Origin: Paraburkholderia piptadeniae
GTDB lineage: Bacteria > Pseudomonadota > Gammaproteobacteria > Burkholderiales > Burkholderiaceae
DNA: 64,000 bases
Direction: 5' to 3'
Assembly: GCF_900007165.1 (NCBI RefSeq)
Contig: NZ_CYGY02000032.1
Coordinates: 248,001-312,000, forward strand
The position numbers and the translations under genes are program-made. The notes under the pieces are model-generated. The model saw only the letters and a list, made by a program, of their open reading frames with translations. It was not told the DNA's origin and made no database searches. Below, piece by piece: positions 38,504 through 45,613 of this stretch. Each line of letters opens with the position of its first letter. Position 1 is the stretch's first letter.

Positions 38504-38774
38504 GATGTCGTTCTCTCAAAGCGGGCCGAGGTGCACAGGCGCACTTTGCCCAGTGGAAATGATAGATGAGGGCGCAATCCGGAAAAACCCACCCCAGGAC
38601 AACGCTGCGTTGCAATTGGATGAACAGTCGGACCACTGACCAATTTGCAGCTGCCGGCTTGCGCCTTTCGGGAGCCGAAAGAAATCCTTACAAAAGCACA
38701 CACAGGTAATACTCAGCTGGCGCTACAAATGACGTATGGGCAATGTGCCTCTTGTCTGTCTGTCTAACACTCAA

Positions 38775-39251
38775 ATGAAACGTCTTATTCCTTCTCTCGC
38801 ACCCATTGCCGCAGTTGTCTGCGTGGCCGCCGCACTCGGTGGCTGTGCCGCCTATCCGTATGGCGGAGCGCCCGCCTATGGCTACAGCGATGGCTACTAC
38901 GACCCGTACGGCGCGCCAGTGTACGGCTATGCCGAGCCGCCCGTGCAATCGAGCCTGTTCCTCGGCTTCGGCGGTGGCGGTTATTCACGCGACTACGATC
39001 ACCGTCACTGGGGCGGCTGGGGCGATCGTGGCCATGATCACGATCGAGGAAACGGGAACGATCACCGTGGACCGAACGGCGGCGGCGCGCCGCATGGGCC
39101 GCCACCGCAAGCGAACAACCCGCCGATGAACGCGGGCGGCGGCGGGCACGGCGCCCGGCCACCCGTTCAGGCGGGTGGGGGGCAACCGCAAGGTGGCAGC
39201 CGGGGTGGAGGAGATCGCAGAGCAGGCGGCCAAACCAGCACCTGGCACTGA
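38775..39251 (+). CDS. Small Gly/Tyr/His-rich lipoprotein
   Basis: This 158-residue protein has a signal peptide and lipobox (ALGGC, Cys near 24). A Tyr/Gly-rich segment (YPYGGAPAYGYSDGYY) and a His/Asp/Gly/Pro-rich tail follow, expected to be disordered. No named family is recognised; similar glycine-rich lipoproteins are frequent in Burkholderiales envelopes. Start at ATG 38775, directly before the signal peptide; an upstream Met at 38736 would disrupt it. It ends at a terminator shared with the convergent lutB gene. Confidence 0.75.
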   Translation: MKRLIPSLAPIAAVVCVAAALGGCAAYPYGGAPAYGYSDGYYDPYGAPVYGYAEPPVQSSLFLGFGGGGYSRDYDHRHWGGWGDRGHDHDRGNGNDHRGPNGGGAPHGPPPQANNPPMNAGGGGHGARPPVQAGGGQPQGGSRGGGDRRAGGQTSTWH

Positions 39252-39292
39252 CGGACGCCTGCCAACAGGCTTCCATCCACGGCCAAAGAACA

Positions 39293-39324
39293 AGAGGCTG
39301 CATCGCTCAGGCGATGCAGCCTCT
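39293..39324. terminator. Bidirectional terminator (lipoprotein / lutB)
   Basis: A perfect 14-bp stem, AGAGGCTGCATCGC with GCGATGCAGCCTCT, closes a TCAG loop between convergent genes. The U-runs are short and interrupted (CTCTGTTG on plus, TGTTCTTT on minus). Confidence 0.75.
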
Positions 39325-39378
39325 CTCTGTTGATGCCTTCGATGCCAGTGGCGATGCCTTCGACAAGCAGGCAGCCCG

Positions 39379-40791
39379 CTATCCGATATGCGTCTTGCTC
39401 GCGGCATACAGCTCGCGGAACGTGCGCCCGACGGGCGCGGGCATCTCGCGCGTATTCGTCCAGCCTGCGCCGAGCGGCAACTTCGCGATCGACTTCCTGC
39501 TGCCGCCCATCCGCTCCAGGATTCGCACGCCGAGCTTCGTGAACAGTCCATAAGCGGTCGGGTGCATCGCGAGATAGCCCCAGACGGCGAGCCCGAACCG
39601 CTCCTGCCACGGCCGCAGGTGACGCTCCATCTGCCGCTCGCGCAGCTTGCGCAGCAGGTCCGACAGCGGGATGCCGACGGGACACACGCTATTGCATTCG
39701 CCGCAGAGCGTCGCGGCCTGCGGCAGGTCGAGCGCCTTCTCGATGCCCACGTAGCTCGGCGTCAGCACCGAGCCCATCGGCCCCGGATAGACCCAGCCGT
39801 ACGTGTGGCCGCCGACCTTCTGATACACCGGGCAGTGGTTCATGCACGCGCCGCATCGGATACAGCGCAGCATCTCCTGAAAGTCGCCGCCGATCAGCCC
39901 GGTGCGCCCGCCATCGACGAGCACCACGTACATATGCTCCGGCCCGTCCTGATCGTCCGCGGCGCGCGGCCCCGTCAGCACGGAGAAATAATTGGAGATG
40001 TCCTGACCCGTCGCCGAGCGCGGCAGCAGACGCATGGCCGTTGCGAGATCCTCGAGCGTCGGCAGCACTTTCTCGATGCCCGTGACCGCGACGTGCACGC
40101 GCGGCATCACCGTGCACATACCCTCGTTGCCCTCGTTGGTCACGAGCGCGACCGAGCCCGTTTCCGCGATCACGAAGTTGCCGCCCGTCACGCCCATGTC
40201 GGCCGTCATGAAATGAGGACGCAGCATCTCGCGCGCTTCGCGCGTCATGTCGGGAATTTCGGTCAGGCGCGGCCGCTGGTGCGTTTTCGCGAAAAGATCG
40301 GCGATCTCTTCCTTGTCCTTGTGGACGACGGGCGCAATGATGTGGCTCGGCGGCTCGTTGTCGTTGATCTGCAGGATGTATTCGCCGAGATCGGTTTCGA
40401 TCGACTGCACGCCCATCTGTCCGAGCACCTCGTTCAGGCGCATTTCCTCGGACACCATCGACTTCGTCTTGATCACCTTCTTCACATCGTGCTTGCGCGC
40501 GATATCGGCGACGAGCTTCGCGGCGTCCTGTGTCGTCTCGGCGAACAGAACCGTGACACCGCGCCGCGTCGCCTCGCGCTCGAACGTTTCGAGCCAGACG
40601 TCGAGGTTCTCCAGCGCGCGGTCGCGGCGCTCCTTGAGCGCGGCGCGCGTCGCCGGAAAGTCGATCGCGGTCATCGCCGACGCACGCGCCGACACGAATT
40701 TCGTCGACAGCTTGGTCAGATTCTGCTGAAGGCGCTGGTCGGCGAGTTTCTGGCCCGCGCGCGCCTTGAACTGCATCGTTTGGACTTGCAT
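39379..40791 (-). CDS. lutB: L-lactate utilization iron-sulfur protein LutB
   Basis: The 470-residue protein is LutB/YkgF-like. It has an LUD domain (about 60-300, with TKSMVSEEM and the GVTGGNFVIAETG stretch) followed by a two-cluster ferredoxin region. Cysteine motifs are CIRCGACMNHCPVY and CGECNSVCPVGI. With LutA it oxidises L-lactate to pyruvate in the membrane-associated complex. Start at ATG 40791 with AAGG upstream; ATG 40775 is an alternative. No lutC gene follows: the operon runs into a terminator and a convergent lipoprotein gene. Confidence 0.93.
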   Translation of the reverse strand: MQVQTMQFKARAGQKLADQRLQQNLTKLSTKFVSARASAMTAIDFPATRAALKERRDRALENLDVWLETFEREATRRGVTVLFAETTQDAAKLVADIARKHDVKKVIKTKSMVSEEMRLNEVLGQMGVQSIETDLGEYILQINDNEPPSHIIAPVVHKDKEEIADLFAKTHQRPRLTEIPDMTREAREMLRPHFMTADMGVTGGNFVIAETGSVALVTNEGNEGMCTVMPRVHVAVTGIEKVLPTLEDLATAMRLLPRSATGQDISNYFSVLTGPRAADDQDGPEHMYVVLVDGGRTGLIGGDFQEMLRCIRCGACMNHCPVYQKVGGHTYGWVYPGPMGSVLTPSYVGIEKALDLPQAATLCGECNSVCPVGIPLSDLLRKLRERQMERHLRPWQERFGLAVWGYLAMHPTAYGLFTKLGVRILERMGGSRKSIAKLPLGAGWTNTREMPAPVGRTFRELYAASKTHIG

Positions 40792-40874
40792 GACGGCCTT
40801 GGGGATCGGGTTATCGATGTTGACTGCCAGCTGCTGACTGCCTTGACTGCATGGCTCTGGCCAGAATGCGTGGC

Positions 40875-41597
40875 TTACGCGTCGCCCGCCAGCACCTGCG
40901 CGATGTGCAGCACGCGCGTGGTCGTATCGCCCGTGCGGCGCAGGCGCCCTTCGATGTTCAGCATGCAGCCGAGGTCGCCGAGCACGACAGTATTCGCGCC
41001 GCTTGCCTGGATGTTGCCGCATTTCTCGTCGACGATCGCCGTCGAGATATCGCCGAACTTCAGCGCGAAGGTGCCGCCGAAGCCGCAGCAGTGCTCGCAG
41101 TTCTTCATCTCGGTCACGGCGACGCCCGCCTGCGCGAGCAGCGCACGCGGCTGCTGCTTGACGCCCAGTTCGCGCAGCCCCGAACACGAATCGTGGTACG
41201 TGACAGGCCCCCTGAACTCACCTGGCGTCAGCTCGACCTTCGCGACGGTGGCTAGAAAATCGGTCAGCTCGTAGACCTTCGGACGCAGACGCCCGAAGCG
41301 GCCCATCAACTCGGGATCGTCCGCGAAAAGATCGCCGTAGTGCGTGCGGATCATGCCGCCGCACGACCCCGACGGCACGACCACGTAATCGTACTGCTCG
41401 AACTCGCGCAGCGTCTTTTCCGCGAGATCGCGCGCAATGCGGCGGTCCCCGGAGTTGTACGCCGGCTGCCCGCAACACGTTTGCGCCGGCGGCACGAAGA
41501 CTTCGAAGCCTGCGCGCTCGATCAGCTTGATCGCGGAAAAGCCGATTTCGGGGCGCATCAGATCGATCAGGCAGGTGACGAAAAAACCGACTCGCAT
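40875..41597 (-). CDS. lutA: L-lactate utilization protein LutA (CCG-domain oxidoreductase)
   Basis: The 240-residue protein has two CCG-type cysteine motifs (TCCGQPAYNSG near residues 40-50 and HCCGFGGTF near 167-175), as in LutA/YkgE and the heterodisulfide reductase-like family. These cysteines bind a non-cubane or 4Fe-4S cluster. It is the first gene of lutA-lutB, 83 bp upstream of lutB. Divergent from the IclR regulator gene across 200 bp, so that regulator is a candidate controller. Confidence 0.93.
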   Translation of the reverse strand: MRVGFFVTCLIDLMRPEIGFSAIKLIERAGFEVFVPPAQTCCGQPAYNSGDRRIARDLAEKTLREFEQYDYVVVPSGSCGGMIRTHYGDLFADDPELMGRFGRLRPKVYELTDFLATVAKVELTPGEFRGPVTYHDSCSGLRELGVKQQPRALLAQAGVAVTEMKNCEHCCGFGGTFALKFGDISTAIVDEKCGNIQASGANTVVLGDLGCMLNIEGRLRRTGDTTTRVLHIAQVLAGDA

Positions 41598-41797
41598 GAG
41601 TGCTCCTCCGGGTAAACGTCCCTGATTATCCGCTGTTTGGCGCGCAATACCAACGCGTGACGGCCCCTACGCGCAATGAACCCGCAATGCGCCACACGAC
41701 GCCGCGACCCGACGACAATTTCGACCGGCGTTCGCTTTTTTCACAATACGAGATACAATCGGTTTTCCGCTGTTTGACGCGTCAACCGTCTAGTCTT

Positions 41798-42607
41798 ATG
41801 AGCGACACGAACCCGGACCCCAAAACCTCGATCCAGGTGATCGAGCGCATGATGCGCCTGCTGGACGCCCTCGCCGCGCACAGCGATCCCGTCAGTCTGA
41901 AGGAGCTCGCGCAGCGCACCGATCTTCACCCCTCCACTGCCCACCGAATCCTGAACGACATGGTGACGTGCAGGCTCGTGGACCGTTCGGACCCCGGCAC
42001 TTACCGCCTCGGCATGCGGCTGCTGGAACTCGGCAATCTCGTGAAAGCGCGCCTGTCGGTGCGCGACGCCGCGCTGATGCCGATGCGCGAGCTGCATCGG
42101 CTGACGGGGCAGACCGTGAACCTGTCGGTGCGCCAAGGCGACGAGATCGTCTATATCGAACGCGCCTACTCCGAACGCTCGGGCATGCAGGTCGTGCGCG
42201 CGATCGGCGGCCGCGCGCCGCTGCATCTGACCTCTGTCGGCAAGCTCTTCCTCGCCGCGGACGAATCGACCCGCGTGCGCGCGTATGCGACGCGCACGGG
42301 TCTGTCCGGCCATACGCAGAACAGCATCACCGATCTCGCGAAGCTCGAACGCGAGCTGTTGCACGTGCGCCAGCAGGCGTGCGCGCGCGACAACGAGGAA
42401 CTGGAACTGGGCGTGCGCTGCATCGCGGCGGGCATCTACGACGATACGGGCAAGCTGGTCGCGGGCCTGTCGCTTTCCGCGCCCGCAGACCGGCTACAGG
42501 ATTCGTGGCTCGGTCAGTTGAGCAAGACGGCGCTTGTGATTTCCGAATCGCTCGGCTATCACCCACAGGAGCAACAGGCGGCTGCATCGTCGGCGCAGTC
42601 CGCGTAA
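41798..42607 (+). CDS. IclR family transcriptional regulator
   Basis: The 269-residue protein has an N-terminal winged helix-turn-helix (about 12-70, with SLKELAQRTDLHPSTAHRILNDM) and a C-terminal IclR effector domain (RCIAAGIYDDTG near 205). IclR proteins sense small organic acids and control nearby catabolic genes. It is divergent from lutAB, which suggests lactate control, by inference. The frame is open to 41600; ATG 41798 starts the natural sequence just after the promoter-like DNA (TACAAT at 41754-41759). Confidence 0.9.
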   Translation: MSDTNPDPKTSIQVIERMMRLLDALAAHSDPVSLKELAQRTDLHPSTAHRILNDMVTCRLVDRSDPGTYRLGMRLLELGNLVKARLSVRDAALMPMRELHRLTGQTVNLSVRQGDEIVYIERAYSERSGMQVVRAIGGRAPLHLTSVGKLFLAADESTRVRAYATRTGLSGHTQNSITDLAKLERELLHVRQQACARDNEELELGVRCIAAGIYDDTGKLVAGLSLSAPADRLQDSWLGQLSKTALVISESLGYHPQEQQAAASSAQSA

Positions 42608-42648
42608 TTTACGTCTTGCGGCGTCAAGCTCTCTGAATCGACGCAATC

Positions 42649-42676
42649 AAAAAGCCCCGCATCAGCGGGGCTTTTT
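42649..42676. terminator. Bidirectional terminator (IclR gene / endopeptidase gene)
   Basis: A perfect 12-bp stem, AAAAAGCCCCGC with GCGGGGCTTTTT, closes an ATCA loop between convergent genes. It is a textbook intrinsic terminator in both directions. Confidence 0.92.
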
Positions 42677-42705
42677 GTCGTGTTTCGTCGGAAGGAGGCC
42701 TGCGC

Positions 42706-43872
42706 TCAGGTGCCCGCGCCGTTGGCATCCGCGCTCGTGATGCGCTGTTCGCCGCCGTTGTCGAGCCACGTGCGCAGACGCTGCGCATCGGCGAAACGCG
42801 AGTACTTGCCCGACGAGTCGAGCAGCACCAGGATCATCGGGCGATCGTGAATGGTCGCCTGCATCACGAGGCACTCGCCCGCTTCGTTGATGAAGCCCGT
42901 CTTCTGCAGGCCGATATCCCACGACGAGTTGCGCACCAGCGCATTCGTGCTGTTGTACGCGATCGTGCGCTTGCCCGTGTACACGTCGTAGCTGCGATCC
43001 GTCGAGAACCTGCGGATCATCGGGTACTGATACGCGGCATTGACCATCTTCACGAGATCGCGGGCGCTCGCCACGTTCTGGCTCGTCAGGCCCGTCGGGT
43101 TCTCGAAGTGCGTGTCGGTCATGCCGAGCGCCTTCGCCTTCGCGTTCATCGCCGCCATGAAAGCGGGACGGCCGCCCGGGAAATAGCGCGACAACGCGGC
43201 CGCGGCGCGGTTTTCCGACGCCATCAGCGCGATATGCAACATGTCTTCACGCGAGAGCACAGAGCCGACGGACAGACGCGAGCCCGTGTTCTTCTCGTAG
43301 TCGCGGTCTTCGTCCGTGACTTCGATCTGCTCGGTCATCGGCGCCTTCGAATCGAGCACGACCATCGCCGTCATCAGCTTCGTGATCGACGCGATGGGCA
43401 CGACCGCGCGCGAGTTCTTGTCGAACAGCGTCTCAGACGTGTTCTGGTCGACGACGTAAGCGACACTCGAGCGCAGCATCAGCGCGTCCGGCGTGTCGTG
43501 CAACCCGAACGCCGTGCCGACGGACGGCTGACGCGGCTCGAACGCGACACGGCGAACGGCCGTGTGATGCCGGCCGTTCATCGTGTACGCGACACGGCGC
43601 TTCTTCGCAACGGGACGGGATTCTTCGTCGTTAGAGACGGCCGCCGCCTTCACGGCTTTCGACGACTGGCTGGAGACCTTCTCGGCAGCCGCCTTTTTGG
43701 ACGACTTCTTGCCTGCTTTCGCGGCTTTGGCGGGCGCCGTGGCGGACGCGGCGAACGCGTCGACGGGTGCGGCAAAGGCCGCTGCGATGACCACCGAGGC
43801 AGCCACCGACAGAGCGGTGCCGAGCGCCGCGCCGTGCATCACTTTTAGTGACGAAAACATGTCGGTTTTCAT
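42706..43872 (-). CDS. pbpG: D-alanyl-D-alanine endopeptidase, PBP7 type
   Basis: This is a 388-residue periplasmic serine peptidase of the S11 family. The active-site motifs are SITK (Ser162, Lys165), SEN (219-221) and KTG (324-326). It has a signal peptide (about 1-42) and then a Lys/Ala-rich linker of about 70 residues before the catalytic domain, unlike short E. coli PBP7. The enzyme would cleave peptidoglycan cross-links. Start at 43872; an internal Met five residues on is also possible. Confidence 0.88.
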   Translation of the reverse strand: MKTDMFSSLKVMHGAALGTALSVAASVVIAAAFAAPVDAFAASATAPAKAAKAGKKSSKKAAAEKVSSQSSKAVKAAAVSNDEESRPVAKKRRVAYTMNGRHHTAVRRVAFEPRQPSVGTAFGLHDTPDALMLRSSVAYVVDQNTSETLFDKNSRAVVPIASITKLMTAMVVLDSKAPMTEQIEVTDEDRDYEKNTGSRLSVGSVLSREDMLHIALMASENRAAAALSRYFPGGRPAFMAAMNAKAKALGMTDTHFENPTGLTSQNVASARDLVKMVNAAYQYPMIRRFSTDRSYDVYTGKRTIAYNSTNALVRNSSWDIGLQKTGFINEAGECLVMQATIHDRPMILVLLDSSGKYSRFADAQRLRTWLDNGGEQRITSADANGAGT

Positions 43873-44479
43873 TGGTGTTCTGGTTGGGAGCGGCGAGAGA
43901 GTTTTCGCCAGTGTAGTAAAACAGTTAAAAATTAGCAATATTAAGCACTTATCGCCCTTCCTTAAACCAAGTTGTCAGGCTCCGTTAAGAAAGACAATAA
44001 GCCAAGGGTGCGCCATCGAAAATGCCAATGACACACCGGCACGTCGCCACTGCCTTGCCACTGAACGGGACTCACTCGATCAGCATATCGGCATATTTGA
44101 CACAAACTTGATCAGGGGAAGTACGGTCGCGTACGGTAGAGAATCAATCGACCCGCAAACGTCCCGGAACGTGTTGCCTACCGCACCCGATGCGCGTTTC
44201 GCAGACACCGCAAGCCGCTCGATTTTTAAGCGCCTACTGGGAACAGCACATCGCGCTTTCGACCGGAATGGACTTTTAACGTTCCGCTACGGTTTTCGGT
44301 TTACCTGAGAATTTTACCTTTTCGACCAAAAATGCGCCGCTGGCACGCCACCGCCTTTCGCGGCTTGGGAGAGCGCGTATTTTGCGGCACCACATCAGTG
44401 CAAACCCTAGTGTGCGGGCGCTTCACCAGAATGTCATAAACGCTACATAACCTGCTGTTTTAGCGGCAATTTTTATGCG
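43873..44479. other. Gene-poor, AT-richer intergenic region
   Basis: About 600 bp are visibly richer in A and T than the neighbours (for example ATTAGCAATATTAAGC near 43935). A short direct repeat GTACGGT occurs twice near 44120-44135. I see no credible gene on either strand: the open frames lack ribosome sites and typical codon use. It may contain the endopeptidase promoter on the left and upstream control of the phasin gene on the right. Confidence 0.5.
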
Positions 44480-44494
44480 TTGTGCGTTGCACAA
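44480..44494. promoter_or_regulatory. Candidate PhaR operator upstream of the phasin gene
   Basis: TTGTGC GTT GCACAA is a perfect 6-3-6 inverted repeat 9 bp upstream of the -35 box. The overlapping GCACAAAATAGT (44489-44500) fits 11 of 12 positions of the PhaR-linked GCAMMAAWTMMD repeat that I recall for the Cupriavidus phaP1 promoter. PhaR releases DNA when PHA granules form. Confidence 0.45.
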
Positions 44495-44502
44495 AATAGT
44501 TC

Positions 44503-44530
44503 TTGACTTCCATCAGAGCCGTCCTAAAAT
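44503..44530 (+). promoter_or_regulatory. Sigma-70 promoter of the phasin gene
   Basis: TTGACT (44503-44508) and TAAAAT (44525-44530) have a 16-bp spacer. This implies a transcript start near 44537 and a leader of about 105 nt before the ATG at 44642. Confidence 0.7.
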
Positions 44531-44641
44531 GGGAACCGTTGCTGCGACGCACAACGCACTGCGGACCAGCGAACCCATCACGATCTGCAGTTAACCCAAC
44601 TCGGTCCGCGATAGACGGGCCGGAAATCCAGGAGCGTAAAC

Positions 44642-45226
44642 ATGACTCTGCTGACCCCTGAGCAATTCGCCGCAGCGCAGAAGGCCAATCTTGAAACCCT
44701 GTTCGGCCTGACCTCGAAGGCATTCGAAGGCGTCGAAAAGCTGGTCGAGCTGAATCTGCAAGTCGTCAAGTCGACGATCGCTGAAAGCCAGGAAAACGCA
44801 CAACGCGCGCTGTCGGTGAAGGACGCGCAAGAACTGCTCGCGCTGCAAGCGGGCCTGACGCAGCCGGTGGCAGAGAAGGTTCTGTCGTATGGCCGTCACC
44901 TGTACGAAATCGCATCGGCTACGCAAGCTGAATTCGCACGCGTCGCTGAAGCTCAATACGAAGAGCAGAACAAGAAGGTGCAAGCGCTCGTCGAGAACGT
45001 CGCGAAGAACGCACCGGCTGGTTCGGAAACGGCTGTCGCCGTGATCAAGTCGGCCATCACGGCCGCTAATACGACGTACGAAACGGTTCACAAGGCAACG
45101 AAGCAGGCTGTCGAAATCGCTGAAAGCAACTTCAACGCGGCTGCAACGGCTGCATCGAAGGCCGCTTCGCAAGCTGCCGCTCAGGCTTCGCGTACGGCAG
45201 CATCGGCCAAGAAGGCTGCTGTCTAA
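44642..45226 (+). CDS. phaP: Phasin family protein (PHA granule coat)
   Basis: This is a 194-residue phasin. The N-terminal LTPEQFAAAQKANLETL is followed by amphipathic helices (about 10-140) and an Ala/Lys/Ser-rich C-terminus. Phasins coat polyhydroxyalkanoate granules, control their size and keep proteins off the surface. Codons are less GC-biased than in neighbours in a way typical of strongly expressed genes. The ribosome site AGGAG is near 44629. Single-gene unit with its own promoter and two hairpins downstream. Confidence 0.93.
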   Translation: MTLLTPEQFAAAQKANLETLFGLTSKAFEGVEKLVELNLQVVKSTIAESQENAQRALSVKDAQELLALQAGLTQPVAEKVLSYGRHLYEIASATQAEFARVAEAQYEEQNKKVQALVENVAKNAPAGSETAVAVIKSAITAANTTYETVHKATKQAVEIAESNFNAAATAASKAASQAAAQASRTAASAKKAAV

Positions 45227-45411
45227 GAATCAACGAAACGGTTTCAACGGATCGGGCCTCACCCGCGCCTGACGGATGCCCCATCATCCGTCGAGGCGCA
45301 GCCGCGAGAGACACTGTCGAAGTGACTGGCGGAACGGAATGGCGCCGCACGGTCAACGCTTCGGCGACCAGGCGGCCAGACGCTCCGATACGTTAAACAG
45401 CGTATCGTTTC

Positions 45412-45435
45412 CCCGGCTCAGGCCGGGATTTTTTT
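45412..45435 (+). terminator. Terminator downstream of the phasin gene
   Basis: CCCGGC, loop TCAG, GCCGGG, then A and a run of seven T. It is a short but canonical intrinsic terminator in the phasin direction. Confidence 0.85.
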
Positions 45436-45527
45436 GCCCGCTCGCTGGGCGTTCGCTTCACCATCTGCTTCGTTTCGTGCAAATTCGCGACGGCGAAAAT
45501 CGCGACACCGATGCGATACTCATGAAA

Positions 45528-45561
45528 AACGGCGCGCCCCTCTTTCGAGGGACGCGCCGTT
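45528..45561 (-). terminator. Terminator of the aceE-aceF-lpdA operon
   Basis: A 9-bp outer stem (AACGGCGCG with CGCGCCGTT) plus an inner CCCT/AGGG stem lies 52 bp past the lpdA stop. On the minus strand it is followed by TTTCATG. Confidence 0.8.
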
Positions 45562-45613
45562 GTCACATGCGCTGATCGCGAAAGCGGCGTGACGAACTCA
45601 CGCCGCCCGCCAC

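Larger units (their letters stand above)
45227..45613. other. Intergenic region between phasin and lpdA genes
   Basis: These 387 bp contain no credible gene. They hold a 7-bp hairpin (45386-45407, CGATACG with CGTATCG) just before the phasin terminator, and the terminator of the pdh operon near the right end. Confidence 0.6.
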
